Of a DNA stretch of 64,000 bases, positions 35,760-45,102 are shown piece after piece (position 1 is the first letter of the stretch; the number at the start of each line of letters is the position of its first letter). The DNA is from Geoanaerobacter pelophilus (GTDB taxonomy: Bacteria > Desulfobacterota > Desulfuromonadia > Geobacterales > DSM-12255): contig NZ_JAHCVJ010000004.1 in the NCBI RefSeq assembly GCF_018476885.1, positions 62,001 through 126,000 on the forward strand, in the 5' to 3' direction. Made by a program: the position numbers and the translations under genes. The notes beneath the pieces were generated by a model, which did not search any database, was not told the DNA's origin, and worked only from the letters and a program-made list of their open reading frames with translations.

Positions 35760-36449
35760 ATGGTTCACCCTTTACTATTCCTGCAATTTTTCAGAGAACT
35801 TCTGGCACCGCTGCACATTTCTGCCGGCTCTGCAGACGCGATCGCCTATACCTGGCTGATCATGATACTTCTTCTGATAGTATCCAAACTCGCAACAAGC
35901 AACATCAAGAGCGTTCCCAGTGGGCTTCAGAACTTCATGGAAGTGGTTGTCGGCGGCATCGAGAACATGCTTATTGAAACCATGGGGGAGCACGGCAAGC
36001 CCTTCTTTCCTCTGATCGCTACCTTGGCCATATTCATTCTGGTTTCAAACCTGATCGGCCTGGTCCCCGGGTTTTTCCCGCCAACGGCCAACATCAACAC
36101 CACTGCCGCCTGTGCAGTTATTGTTTTTGTAATGACCCATGTAGTGGGGATCAAGCACCATGGGGCCGCCTATGTGAAGCATTTCATGGGGCCGATTATC
36201 TGGCTTGCACCGATGATGTTCTTCATCGAAGTTATCGGGCACCTCTCCAGAGTCGTATCACTGACGCTACGTCTGTTCGGCAACATGAACGGCCACGAGC
36301 TCGTTCTGATGATTTTCTTCGGACTGGCACCGTTCATCGTACCGATGCCGATGATGCTGATGGGCGTTCTGGTCTCTTTCATCCAGGCATTCGTATTCAT
36401 GCTGCTGGCAATGATCTATATTCAAGGATCACTTGAGCACGCTCACTAA
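35760..36449 (+). CDS. atpB: ATP synthase subunit a
   Basis: This 229-residue membrane subunit a of F0 forms the ion half-channels beside the c-ring. The essential Arg is R171 in '[16 protein letters not shown]'. '[19 protein letters not shown]' is the conserved middle loop. GGGAGG precedes the ATG. The gene is shorter than E. coli AtpB, as in many non-gamma proteobacteria. It is followed directly by atpE; subunits b and F1 are not in this cluster. Confidence 0.96.
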   Translation: MVHPLLFLQFFRELLAPLHISAGSADAIAYTWLIMILLLIVSKLATSNIKSVPSGLQNFMEVVVGGIENMLIETMGEHGKPFFPLIATLAIFILVSNLIGLVPGFFPPTANINTTAACAVIVFVMTHVVGIKHHGAAYVKHFMGPIIWLAPMMFFIEVIGHLSRVVSLTLRLFGNMNGHELVLMIFFGLAPFIVPMPMMLMGVLVSFIQAFVFMLLAMIYIQGSLEHAH

Positions 36450-36505
36450 TATTTTTCGCATCCTATACAATTTAGGATAAAAAAACCCTAGAGGAGGTAG
36501 TACAA

Positions 36506-36781
36506 ATGAGCTTTTTCACCATGTGCGTTCTGGCCGCCGGTATCGGTATGGCACTCGGAACAGTAGGAACAGGCATCGGCCAGGGTATGGCTGTTAGCCG
36601 CGCAGTAGAAGGCGTTTCCCGTAACCCCGGCGCTTCCGGCAAGATCCTCACCACCATGATGATCGGTCTCGCCATGATCGAGTCACTCGCAATCTACGCA
36701 TTGGTTGTCTGTCTGATCATCCTCTACGCGAACCCTTACAAAGAGATCGCAACCAAACTGGCAGAAACCGTAGCTAAGTAA
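36506..36781 (+). CDS. atpE: ATP synthase subunit c
   Basis: This is a 91-residue hairpin of two membrane helices joined by a polar 'RNPGASGK' loop; it assembles into the F0 c-ring. The ion-binding carboxylate is E59 in 'GLAMIESLAIYALV'. Q26 in 'GIGQGMA', S60 and Y64 match residues used for Na+ binding in c-rings such as that of Ilyobacter, while the Thr next to the Ser is Leu61. The ribosome binding site GAGGAGG is strong, as expected for a subunit made in many copies. A strong terminator follows. Confidence 0.96.
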   Translation: MSFFTMCVLAAGIGMALGTVGTGIGQGMAVSRAVEGVSRNPGASGKILTTMMIGLAMIESLAIYALVVCLIILYANPYKEIATKLAETVAK

Positions 36782-36799
36782 TTCCGTCTCTTAGAGACA

Positions 36800-36835
36800 A
36801 AAGGGTGTGTCAATAACTGACACACCCTTTTTTTA
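36800..36835. terminator. Strong intrinsic terminator after atpE
   Basis: A 12-bp perfect stem (AAGGGTGTGTCA at 36801-36812, TGACACACCCTT at 36818-36829), with loop ATAAC and seven T on the plus strand, follows atpE. On the minus strand TTTTGTC follows the stem, so it can also end pepA transcription. Confidence 0.92.
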
Positions 36836-36855
36836 TGCCAAGTGACTGATCCGGT

Positions 36856-38343
36856 CTACCCGGCAATCCCTCGCAGATAGTCCACCAACAACCTTACCCC
36901 AACGCCGGTAGCCCCTTTTGGCAGATAATGCTTCCCTTTCTCCTCCCACGCCGTACCGGCAATATCCAAGTGCACCCATTTCGACTTCCCCACATACTGA
37001 CTCAGAAACCAGGCAGCGGTTACTGTCCCGGCATAGGGGCCTCCGGCGTTTTTCATATCCGCAATGTCGCTCTTCATTGCTTCGCCATATTCATCCCAGA
37101 GAGGCAGTTCCCAGAGGCGTTCACCAGTTGTTTCCCCAGCCTTGGCCAGCGCTTTTTTCAACCCGGAATCATTGCCCATCATTCCGGAAGCCTCTGTCCC
37201 AAGGGCAACCAAGCAAGCGCCAGTAAGAGTTGCAAGGTCGATAAGTCCTGCCGGCCTGTATTTCTGCGCATAATGAAGGGCATCACAAAGGACCATTCTC
37301 CCTTCGGCATCGGTATTGTTTATTTCCACCGTCTTGCCTGACATGGTCTTAACTACATCTCCCGGCTTGTATGACCGACCATCCGGCATGTTTTCCGCCG
37401 CAGGCACCAGCCCCACCAAATTCACCGGAAGCTTCAAGGCGGCAACTGCCTGCAGAGTCGCAATAACTGCTGCGGCACCAGCCATGTCATCCTTCATACG
37501 CTCCATCCCCTCGCGAGGCTTCAGGGAGATCCCGCCCGAATCAAAGGTAATGCCTTTGCCGACGATGACAATCGGTCGTTGAGCCTTGGCCCCGCCGTTG
37601 TACTCCATAATTATGAAACGAGGGGGATTTACCGACCCTTTACCGACAAACAGCAGGCCGTTCATCCCAAGGTGCTCAATCTCTTCACTATCAAGAACAT
37701 GGCAATGCAAGCCATACCTGGCAGATATCGCGATTGCCTGTTTAGCCAAGTAATCCGGGATTGCGTGATTCCCGGGCTGCGACACCAGATCACGCGCTAG
37801 GCAAACGGCCTCGCTGACGGCACAGCTTTCTGTTACAACATGACGAATGTCTTTCAGTTCTTTCTTTGAGCTAACGAGCAACTGCAATTCAGAAAGATCC
37901 GGTCGTTCACGAGGTGTTGTACGATAGCTATCAAAGGAATATGCCCCCAGAATCGCCCCTTCGACAGTTGCCGCTACCGCTGATCGATTGCCGTTAGAGC
38001 TTTGATGCAAGACGGTTGCACAACTCGGCACACCCAGAACCTTTAATGCCCTGGAAGCGGTTCCTGCCGCTTGCCTGAGCCTCTCATCCGTCAGCTCCTT
38101 TTTCTTGCCCAATCCCACCAGCAGCACTCGTTCAGCAGCTAGCTGCCCCAAGGAATGCAATTCCTTCACAGAATTCAGCTTCCCGGTGAACTCTTGCTGT
38201 TGACGGAGAGAGGTAAGCAATCCGTGCAGCGCTTTATCCAGCATGAGACTTAGGTCATCTCCAAGGCCATCCTCAAAGCAGCCGACAATCAGTGCCGGAG
38301 TCGCAAAATCCAACGGGTCACCAGATACTACGTTAACATGCAT
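36856..38343 (-). CDS. pepA: Leucyl aminopeptidase (M17)
   Basis: This 495-residue cytoplasmic di-zinc/manganese aminopeptidase belongs to the M17 family. The catalytic C-terminal domain has 'VGKGITFDSGGISLKP', 'MKDDMAGAAAVI' and the family signature 'NTDAEGRMVLCDALHYA', which carry the metal ligands. The N-terminal domain is the usual macro-like region. It converges with atpE and diverges from the PHP gene. PepA homologs can also bind DNA; nothing here shows that. Confidence 0.95.
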   Translation of the reverse strand: MHVNVVSGDPLDFATPALIVGCFEDGLGDDLSLMLDKALHGLLTSLRQQQEFTGKLNSVKELHSLGQLAAERVLLVGLGKKKELTDERLRQAAGTASRALKVLGVPSCATVLHQSSNGNRSAVAATVEGAILGAYSFDSYRTTPRERPDLSELQLLVSSKKELKDIRHVVTESCAVSEAVCLARDLVSQPGNHAIPDYLAKQAIAISARYGLHCHVLDSEEIEHLGMNGLLFVGKGSVNPPRFIIMEYNGGAKAQRPIVIVGKGITFDSGGISLKPREGMERMKDDMAGAAAVIATLQAVAALKLPVNLVGLVPAAENMPDGRSYKPGDVVKTMSGKTVEINNTDAEGRMVLCDALHYAQKYRPAGLIDLATLTGACLVALGTEASGMMGNDSGLKKALAKAGETTGERLWELPLWDEYGEAMKSDIADMKNAGGPYAGTVTAAWFLSQYVGKSKWVHLDIAGTAWEEKGKHYLPKGATGVGVRLLVDYLRGIAG

Positions 38344-38478
38344 CTTCTACCTCCATAGCATTTTGTTCAGACATCCTGTGGTTCATATCAGTTCTAAATA
38401 TTGTAACCCCAGGTGACGCGATCGCAAGCAGAGCTGCCTTCCTTGACATTATGCACAGTAATGTGAAATAGTTCTCTC
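38344..38478. promoter_or_regulatory. Divergent gap between pepA and PHP gene
   Basis: In these 135 bases TTGACA at 38443-38448 on the plus strand is a candidate -35 for the PHP gene; no good -10 follows at the expected distance. The ribosome binding site of the PHP gene is weak. Confidence 0.3.
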
Positions 38479-39192
38479 ATGAAAATAATCGCTGATATGC
38501 ATACACATACCATATCATCGGGGCATGCCTACTCTACAGTCAATGAGCTGGCAGCATCCGCAGCAGAAAAAGGCCTGCAGGCATTTGCCATAACCGATCA
38601 TGGGCCAGCCATGCCTGGTGGACCTCATATCTACCACTTTGGTGCGATGAGGTTTATCCCGCCTGAGATCCGAGGAGTCAGGGTATTTGTCGGCTGCGAA
38701 GCAAATATTGTCAACATTGACGGTCGGGTCGATCTACCAGAGGATTATCTTGGCAGGCTAGAGTTCGTAATGGCAGGTTTTCACGAATTTTGTGGTTTCG
38801 ACTCTCAAGGGACAGCCCTGAATACCAAGGCACTGGTAAATGCTATGCGCAACCCAGCTATTCAAGCTATTTCGCACCCGGGTAACCCGGCGTTCCCGGT
38901 CGACTACGAGATCATAGCCCGTGAAGCGGCAATAACCGGGACAGCACTGGAGATAAACAACTCATCCTTCAATATCAGCAGATGCGGTAGCCGGCCTAAT
39001 TGTGAAAAGCTTGCCCAGGAGATCAAACGGTTCAACACACCGGTAGTAGTAGGCAGTGACGCCCATATCTCCCAGAATGTCGGAGAGTTCGGCTCAGCAC
39101 TTGAAGTAATTCTGAAGGCAGGGATTGCAGAGGCGCAGGTGATAAACTCATCCCTTGCAAAACTTATGGCATTTTTGGGATTGCCAGATTGA
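38479..39192 (+). CDS. PHP-domain phosphatase (YcdX-like)
   Basis: This 237-residue protein has the PHP metal-binding pattern: 'DMHTHTISSGHAYSTVNE', 'AITDHGPAMPG', 'GCEANIVNIDGRVDL', 'GFHEFC', 'SHPGNP' and 'GSDAHISQNVG'. These His and Asp residues bind a trinuclear zinc-like centre. It matches the YcdX group of small phosphatases; the natural substrate is not established. It stands alone between pepA and htrA, with an inverted repeat after its stop. Confidence 0.9.
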   Translation: MKIIADMHTHTISSGHAYSTVNELAASAAEKGLQAFAITDHGPAMPGGPHIYHFGAMRFIPPEIRGVRVFVGCEANIVNIDGRVDLPEDYLGRLEFVMAGFHEFCGFDSQGTALNTKALVNAMRNPAIQAISHPGNPAFPVDYEIIAREAAITGTALEINNSSFNISRCGSRPNCEKLAQEIKRFNTPVVVGSDAHISQNVGEFGSALEVILKAGIAEAQVINSSLAKLMAFLGLPD

Positions 39193-39195
39193 GGT

Positions 39196-39233
39196 GTCAG
39201 GCAAGGCCGCCAACAGTGGCAGCCTTGCCTGAC
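39196..39233. terminator. Hairpin between convergent PHP and htrA genes
   Basis: A perfect 12-bp inverted repeat (GTCAGGCAAGGC and GCCTTGCCTGAC), with an inner GCC/GGC extension, sits between two convergent stops. No T-run follows on either strand, so it may be a Rho-assisted or structural terminator. Confidence 0.5.
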
Positions 39234-39238
39234 GGGAT

Positions 39239-40648
39239 TTACTGATCGATTTTCATCGCGATTATTAGCGCCGTGTCACCGCGCCGGATGCGAAAGCGGA
39301 GATAGCCCCCCTTAGACGGCTGTTTGACAGTTTTCTCATAATCCTGAACAGTGTGAATTTTTGCATCGTTTATCTCCAGCAGAATGTCACCGCGCATTAT
39401 ACCTGCTTCATCAGCAATGCCTCCAGGCTTGACATCAGAGACAACAACCCCCTTTGCGTCTTTAAGCCTCAGAGAATTGGCAAGATCTCTCGTCAGCTCC
39501 TGTACTGAAAGCCCGAGCTTGTCTTGTGCTACCGCGCCGGAGGCTGCAGTATCGCTGCCATCATCCTTTCTGCGCTCCAGAGTAACCGCTACCGACTGCT
39601 CACTGCCATCGCGGAAAAGTTTCAGCGAAACCGTTTTCCCCGGTGGGGTAGCTGCCACAGTCCGGGAAAGATCGTTCGGATCACGAACCGGCTTACCGTC
39701 AAACTCCGTAATGATGTCGCCACTCTTCAATCCTGCCTTCTCTGCCGGGGTGTCCTTGATAATATCGGCAACCAGGGCCCCCTTTTCTCCGGTCAGCCCA
39801 TAAGACTTGGCGATTTCCGGAGTAACTCCTTGAGTCTGAACCCCAAGCCACCCTCGTGTTACTGCACCTTTATCCTTAAGCTGCGGCAGGATTGCTTTAG
39901 CCATGTTTACCGGTATGGCAAACCCGATGCCTTGACCTCCGGCAATAATTGCAGTGTTGATACCAACAACCTCACCTCTGGCGTTGAACAGCGGTCCACC
40001 CGAGTTGCCAGGGTTAATTGAGGCGTCGGTCTGGATGAAGTCATCATACGGACCACTGCCGATCACCCGCCCCTTTGCGCTGACGATGCCGACAGTGACG
40101 GTCTCGGAAAGGCCAAAGGGGTTGCCGATCGCCATCACCCACTCCCCAATTTCAATAGAGTCGCTCTCGCCAAGTTCTGCCGAAGGAAGATCTTTTTCCG
40201 CGCTGATCTTTATCAATGCAAGGTCGAGTTTCTGGTCACGCCCCTTGATCTCGGCCTTGTATTCCTTGCCATTGTTGAGCTTTACCTTGATTTCATCGGC
40301 GCCATCAACGACATGGTTGTTGGTCAGAATGAGACCATCTTTGCTAATTATAAAACCGGAGCCGAGACTCCTTTGCTTTTGCTGGCGTTGGGGGGCCTCA
40401 TCAAAAAACCGGTCGAAGAAATCGTCGAACGGGCTGGAACCAAAGGGGCTGCTGAAAGGTCTGCCCAGGCGACGCTGAGCAGCAACGGATTTTGCGGTGC
40501 TGATATTAACTACCGATGGCGTCAACCGCTTGGCTAATTCAACAAAATCAGGATTGGTGAATTTTGCCGTCGCATTGGGCACAGGCAAAACTACTGTCAA
40601 GGCAGCTGCAAGGGACAAAGTTACCATTGCGAAGAATAGTCGTGACAT
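39239..40648 (-). CDS. DegP/HtrA-type periplasmic serine protease
   Basis: This 469-residue protein has a signal peptide (cleavage near NATA, residue 28) and a trypsin-like domain with the triad His112 ('TNNHVVDG'), Asp142 ('DLALIKI') and Ser216 ('NPGNSGGPL'). Two PDZ domains follow (about residues 260-350 and 370-460). It degrades or refolds damaged envelope proteins. The Phe/Pro/Arg-rich stretch before the protease domain is the usual LA loop. The histidine kinase and regulator genes lie just upstream on the same strand; envelope stress control is a reasonable inference. DegP, DegQ and DegS types cannot be separated by eye. Confidence 0.94.
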   Translation of the reverse strand: MSRLFFAMVTLSLAAALTVVLPVPNATAKFTNPDFVELAKRLTPSVVNISTAKSVAAQRRLGRPFSSPFGSSPFDDFFDRFFDEAPQRQQKQRSLGSGFIISKDGLILTNNHVVDGADEIKVKLNNGKEYKAEIKGRDQKLDLALIKISAEKDLPSAELGESDSIEIGEWVMAIGNPFGLSETVTVGIVSAKGRVIGSGPYDDFIQTDASINPGNSGGPLFNARGEVVGINTAIIAGGQGIGFAIPVNMAKAILPQLKDKGAVTRGWLGVQTQGVTPEIAKSYGLTGEKGALVADIIKDTPAEKAGLKSGDIITEFDGKPVRDPNDLSRTVAATPPGKTVSLKLFRDGSEQSVAVTLERRKDDGSDTAASGAVAQDKLGLSVQELTRDLANSLRLKDAKGVVVSDVKPGGIADEAGIMRGDILLEINDAKIHTVQDYEKTVKQPSKGGYLRFRIRRGDTALIIAMKIDQ

Positions 40649-40718
40649 ATCTACCTCCGGAAGCTGAATTGGACATTAATCTAATTATGGCTAAGCCGGT
40701 TGTCAATAGTCAGAAATT

Positions 40719-42164
40719 TTATGAAGGGATGAAAGCTTCGGCAGAAGGTGCCGGGATTGCAGGGAGATCTACAATGAAGACACTCCCGAGGCCGACGGAG
40801 CTCTCGACATATACTTTGCCGCCGTGAGCCTCGGTAAGAGACTTCACAAGTGATAGACCCAGGCCGGCCCCACCGTCGCGCCTGTTGCGGGACTTGTCTA
40901 CGCGGTAGAAACGCTCGAAAACATGTTCAAGGTCCTCGGCAGGTATGCCGACACCACGATCAATCACAGATACCCTGGCACGAGAAGCCTCGACTTTGAG
41001 TTCGATCCGGACGGGGCTGTCCTCTGCCGAAAAATAAAGGGCGTTATTCAAGATGTTAAGAAAGACTTGGCGGAGCCTCCTCATGTCACCCATAATCCAG
41101 GCGGTGCCGTAACTTTCGAGAGAAATTCTGCTTTCCTGCTCGTTATGACGACGCTGCTGCTCCAGGTCGTGAATCAGCCCTAGCAGGAACTCGCTAAGCT
41201 CTATTTCCTGGAGTTCCAGATGAACTCCGCCTTCCTCGGCGCGTGACAGGTCAAGAAGAGACTCGACAATGTCGGACATCCGCTTGACCTCATCGAGATT
41301 GCTCTGCAAGATTTCTTTGAAATCTTCAGGTTCCTTGGCCCATTTAAGGCCGACTTCGGTCTCACCGCGAATGATTGTCAGAGGGGTGCGAAGTTCATGG
41401 GAGATATCGACGAAAAAGCGCCTGGTTCTTACAAATGAGGCCTCAAGTCGGGCGAGCGTCGAATTGAATGTCTCGGCCAGGCGACCGATTTCATCATTGG
41501 GATTGAGAACTTCGAGACGTTGACTGAGGTTTTCTGCTGTAATCCTCTGGGCGGTGCGTGTCAACAGGTCAACTGGCCGCAGGGCCTGACCCGCGAGAAA
41601 CCACCCCCCGCCGCTCAGCATCAGAATGCCAAGGGGAATGGAAATGCCGAAAATCACCAGGAGTTTGTTCAGGGTATCGAGCTCGTCACCAAAAGGAGCG
41701 CCAACTTGAACGACCCGCACCAGCTTTTGATCATTGAATACCGGGATGGTAACGATTCGCATGTCAGGCAACCCGCTTACCTGCCCGGTCTCATGAACTA
41801 TCTCGCCTGCAGCAGCCTTCCGATAGGTGCTGCGCGACAACATAAACCGCTGATTGTTGAGGTTTTTTGAGGTCGTGGCTACCGTGCCGTCAGCCTCCAG
41901 CAGCTGCACATACATTCCGGCTATCTTGGGTCCGAAAAAATCCTCCAGCACCTGGTCAAATACTGAAGGAGCCGATCGTCGGAAAGGCTCCATCGTAGGG
42001 CTGGCCAAGGCTTCAGCGACTTTATTCAACTCACGATCGATCTGCTTGTAGATATCTGCCCTGATTGTCAGATAGACAAAACCGCTGAACACCAGCATTA
42101 TTACAGCCAGGGTGAGCGCGTACCAGAGTGTCAGAGAGAAGCGGATTGAGCGATGAAGCTGCAA
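40719..42164 (-). CDS. Membrane sensor histidine kinase
   Basis: This 481-residue kinase starts with TTG, directly after the regulator's stop, with GAGGAGG upstream. Order: helix 1 (about residues 9-31), a periplasmic sensor of about 140 residues, helix 2 (near residue 170), HAMP, HisKA 'FFVDISHELRTPLTIIRGE' (phospho-His), N box 'NILNNALYF', G1 'DRGVGIP', F box 'FERFYRVDKSRNRRDGG' and G2 'GLGLSLVKSLTEAHGG'. It resembles CusS/HprS-type kinases of the OmpR-paired class. The signal is unknown. htrA follows 70 nt downstream and could be a target or cotranscribed. Confidence 0.93.
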   Translation of the reverse strand: MQLHRSIRFSLTLWYALTLAVIMLVFSGFVYLTIRADIYKQIDRELNKVAEALASPTMEPFRRSAPSVFDQVLEDFFGPKIAGMYVQLLEADGTVATTSKNLNNQRFMLSRSTYRKAAAGEIVHETGQVSGLPDMRIVTIPVFNDQKLVRVVQVGAPFGDELDTLNKLLVIFGISIPLGILMLSGGGWFLAGQALRPVDLLTRTAQRITAENLSQRLEVLNPNDEIGRLAETFNSTLARLEASFVRTRRFFVDISHELRTPLTIIRGETEVGLKWAKEPEDFKEILQSNLDEVKRMSDIVESLLDLSRAEEGGVHLELQEIELSEFLLGLIHDLEQQRRHNEQESRISLESYGTAWIMGDMRRLRQVFLNILNNALYFSAEDSPVRIELKVEASRARVSVIDRGVGIPAEDLEHVFERFYRVDKSRNRRDGGAGLGLSLVKSLTEAHGGKVYVESSVGLGSVFIVDLPAIPAPSAEAFIPS

Positions 42165-42839
42165 TCAATCCTCCTCTTTCAGGATGTAACCGACCCCCCG
42201 CACTGTATGGATCAGCTTTTTGTCTGCTTCTCGATCAATTTTCTTCCGTAAGTAATTCACATACACATCAATAATGTTGGTAAAGCTGTCAAAGGTATAG
42301 TCCCAGACATGATCGGCAATCATGGTACGGGTCAGCACCTGGTTCGGATTGCGCATGAAATATTCGAGAAGTGCATATTCTTTGGCAGTAAGGTCAATCT
42401 CTTTGTCGCCACGCCAAACCTTGTGCGTCACCGGATCTATCCTCAGGTCCGCAAACCGGAGTTCTGCGCCCCGATCCATTTCACTGCGGCGGAGCAGTGC
42501 TCTTACCCTGGCGAGCAGCTCGGCAAATGCAAACGGTTTTGTCAGGTAGTCGTCAGAGCCGGAATCTAGTCCAGCAACGATATCCTCTACCGTATCCTTG
42601 GCAGTCAGCATGAGAACAGGAGTAGATCTTTTCTGGGCTCGGAGTTCCTTGAGAACGGAAAGACCGTCCTGTTTCGGAAGCATCCAGTCGAGAATTACCA
42701 CTTCATAGGGCCTGTCAAGCGCCATCTTAAGACCTTCTTCCCCGTCAAAAGCGGTATCCACTTCGTACTTTTCCTCTTCCAAGCCGCGCTTTATAAAGCT
42801 GGAAACCTTTTTTTCATCTTCAACCACTAAAATTCTCAT
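42165..42839 (-). CDS. OmpR-family response regulator
   Basis: This 224-residue regulator has an N-terminal receiver domain with the acidic pocket 'VVEDEK', phospho-Asp51 ('VVILDWMLP'), 'LTAKD' and Lys in 'LTKPFAF'. The C-terminal winged helix has 'LTAKEYALLEYFMRNPNQVLTR' and 'VDVYVNYLRKKID...IHTVRGVGY'. The start is ATG 42839 with AGAGGT upstream; the longer frame has no basis. It is paired with the kinase that follows without a gap. CusR/CzcR-like by appearance; targets are not known. Confidence 0.94.
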   Translation of the reverse strand: MRILVVEDEKKVSSFIKRGLEEEKYEVDTAFDGEEGLKMALDRPYEVVILDWMLPKQDGLSVLKELRAQKRSTPVLMLTAKDTVEDIVAGLDSGSDDYLTKPFAFAELLARVRALLRRSEMDRGAELRFADLRIDPVTHKVWRGDKEIDLTAKEYALLEYFMRNPNQVLTRTMIADHVWDYTFDSFTNIIDVYVNYLRKKIDREADKKLIHTVRGVGYILKEED

Positions 42840-42899
42840 GTTAGTACCTCTCGTCAATGTGATATTGTCAAACATAGCCAAAGCAACCCGCAGTAATCG

Positions 42900-43742
42900 T
42901 CAAGCAGCGACGCCGTCATTCACCCGCCGCAGAATTTCTGCAGCCGATTCCTCTACGGACTTATTGGTTACATCAATAACCTGCCACTGCGAATTATTGC
43001 GATAAATACGCCTGCACCATTCCAGCTCATCCTCAACAACTTCAAAATCGGCATAACTTCCTCTGGGATTCTGCCGCAAATTACGCAAACGTGCCGAACG
43101 CAACTCAACCAGTCGCCTGGCATCGATCAGCAGGCCAACCACCTTTTTCTGGTCGATTTCAAACAGCTCGCGCGGCGGCTCAATCCCTTTTACCAGTGGC
43201 ACATTGGCAACCTTATACCCCTTATGCGCAAGATAAATAGAGAGCGGCGTCTTGGACGTTCTTGAAACCCCTACCAGCACCATGTCGGCGCGATAGAGAT
43301 GACGAAGCTCCTGCCCGTCATCCTGTTTGACCGTAAAATTCACCGCCTCTACCCGCTTGAAATACTCGGTATCAACCTGATGCAAAAGCCCCGGCTCTTC
43401 CCGCGGCGCTCTGCCAAGCAGGTCGGAAAGCTTATATAGCAAAGGGCTTATCAAGTCGATGGCATCCAGCCCGTAATGCTCCACCTCGTTGCGCAGGTAT
43501 TCGGCAAGGTCAGGGTTGACTAAGGTATAAATTATCAGGCCGGGAGTTCCCTTAGGCCCTGCCAAGGCATCATCGATATCAGCACGGCTTCTTAAACCGC
43601 TCAAGCGATGCAGCCGGGAATTCCCTCCCTGAAACTGGGAAAGAGCGGCACGGACAACCCTCTCAACCGTCTCACCGGTTGAATCAGAAAGCAGGTAAAG
43701 ATGCTGAACAGCATCTTCGTTTAAATGTTTAATCATTAGCAT
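42900..43742 (-). CDS. ppsR: PEP synthetase / PPDK regulatory protein (DUF299)
   Basis: This 280-residue bifunctional kinase/phosphorylase reversibly phosphorylates a Thr of PEP synthetase or pyruvate phosphate dikinase and so switches gluconeogenic flux. The family signatures are '[23 protein letters not shown]' at the N-terminus, '[29 protein letters not shown]' (the P-loop-like phosphate-binding site) and 'LRSARLRNL'. Start M1 or M3 is open. It fits an organism that builds sugars from acetate or pyruvate. Pyruvate kinase, at the same node, is encoded elsewhere in this window. Confidence 0.94.
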   Translation of the reverse strand: MLMIKHLNEDAVQHLYLLSDSTGETVERVVRAALSQFQGGNSRLHRLSGLRSRADIDDALAGPKGTPGLIIYTLVNPDLAEYLRNEVEHYGLDAIDLISPLLYKLSDLLGRAPREEPGLLHQVDTEYFKRVEAVNFTVKQDDGQELRHLYRADMVLVGVSRTSKTPLSIYLAHKGYKVANVPLVKGIEPPRELFEIDQKKVVGLLIDARRLVELRSARLRNLRQNPRGSYADFEVVEDELEWCRRIYRNNSQWQVIDVTNKSVEESAAEILRRVNDGVAA

Positions 43743-43787
43743 GTCTCATTAACAATATCATGATTTGTATTTTCAGCAAATTTTTTG

Positions 43788-44957
43788 TCAATTCTTTGTG
43801 AACTCTTCTGCAATCCGCCTGCGGTATGCCGGGTCGCAGACCAGATCAGCGGCAGTCATTGCAAGGGCACAGGCACCTTCAAGGACAGCCTGATCTCCCT
43901 GCAAAGAGACAGTAGCCTCGGCAAAAGAGCTGCTGTGGATGTTTATTCCAGAACCGATCGGTACGTGGGGATGAATGGTCGGCACAATCTGGGAAACATT
44001 ACCGATATCAGAAGAGCCGCAGTTACGATCAACAGCAACGACATCCTCCGCCAAGCCCAGAAGTTCCAGTTGCTTCGCATAAAGATCGGCATAAGCCTGG
44101 TTGATCCTGAACGGCGCCATTATTCTCGGATCTTCCTCAACCTCAAGCCTGCTGCCGGTGGCCGTTGCTGCCCCCTGGGCACAGGCGATCACCCGCTGCA
44201 CCATAGCGTGAACACGGTCCAGCTCGGCGGCCCGCACATAGAAACTACAGGAAGCGCGGGCCGGTATGATGTTTGGCGCCGCTCCTCCGTCGGTAATGAT
44301 GCCGTGAATCCTGACATCTTGCGGAACTTGCTGCCTGAGGGCATTTATCGCATTGAAGGTCTGTATTACCCCATCCAAAGCGTTGATCCCTTCTTCAGGA
44401 TAGGCAGAGGCATGTGCCGGTCGACCGTGAAAAACAAAGCGCAGACGAGCGAGCCCCAGATATGCCTTTGTCACATAGCGCCGCGATGAAGGATGCACCA
44501 TCATGGCGAATTCGATACTGTCGAAGAAACCGGCCTTGATCAGCTCGATCTTCCCGATCCCCTGTTCTTCTGCCGGAGTTCCCATTACCGTTAACCGGAC
44601 AGCATCTTCCGGCAGCACCTCGCGTAACACAGCAGCAGCTCCTAATGCCGCAGCCGCGATTATATTGTGGCCACAGGCATGGCCTAGTTCCGGCAGCGCA
44701 TCCATTTCCGCCAGGATTGCGATGGCGGGCCCGGCATTCCCGTAAGTAGCCGTGAATGCGGTTTCCATCTCAGCCAAGCCCCGTTTGACCTGAAAACCTT
44801 CGCGCTCCAGAAACCGGCATAATACCTCGGAAGAACGCTGCTCCTGCAATGCCGTCTCCGGGTGGAGATAAAGATCATGGGATATTGCGGTAAAGTCGTT
44901 TCTGCGCAACTCAACGCTGCGGCAAATCGCAGTCTTCAGTGACTCAGTATCCACCAA
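43788..44957 (-). CDS. M20-family amidohydrolase
   Basis: This 389-residue metal-dependent amidohydrolase belongs to the M20D group (carboxypeptidase Ss1, hippurate, IAA-amino acid and aminobenzoyl-glutamate hydrolases). 'ILAEMDALPELGHACGHNIIAAAALGAA' carries the Cys and His metal ligands, 'GTPAEEQGIGK' the catalytic Glu pair, and 'HPSSRRYVT' the third ligand. The dimerisation domain is about residues 180-290. It removes acyl or amino-acid groups by amide hydrolysis; the substrate cannot be told. It is divergent from prmA. Confidence 0.9.
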   Translation of the reverse strand: MVDTESLKTAICRSVELRRNDFTAISHDLYLHPETALQEQRSSEVLCRFLEREGFQVKRGLAEMETAFTATYGNAGPAIAILAEMDALPELGHACGHNIIAAAALGAAAVLREVLPEDAVRLTVMGTPAEEQGIGKIELIKAGFFDSIEFAMMVHPSSRRYVTKAYLGLARLRFVFHGRPAHASAYPEEGINALDGVIQTFNAINALRQQVPQDVRIHGIITDGGAAPNIIPARASCSFYVRAAELDRVHAMVQRVIACAQGAATATGSRLEVEEDPRIMAPFRINQAYADLYAKQLELLGLAEDVVAVDRNCGSSDIGNVSQIVPTIHPHVPIGSGINIHSSSFAEATVSLQGDQAVLEGACALAMTAADLVCDPAYRRRIAEEFTKN

Positions 44958-45028
44958 AACACCCCGGCAGTTAAAAAAGATATTTTAATGAATTACACTG
45001 CAAGCCGTGCTTTGTCAAGGGATTTTCA

Positions 45029-45058
45029 TTGACCAATACTGTTGCGTTCTGCTAGGTT
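45029..45058 (+). promoter_or_regulatory. Probable prmA promoter
   Basis: TTGACC at 45029-45034 and TAGGTT at 45053-45058, 18 nt apart, lie in the 145-base gap between the M20 gene and prmA. AAGGAG at about 45089 is the ribosome binding site. Confidence 0.4.
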
Positions 45059-45102
45059 AGCTCCCAGCCAGACCATCTTTACAGACAAGGAGAAACCATT
45101 TC

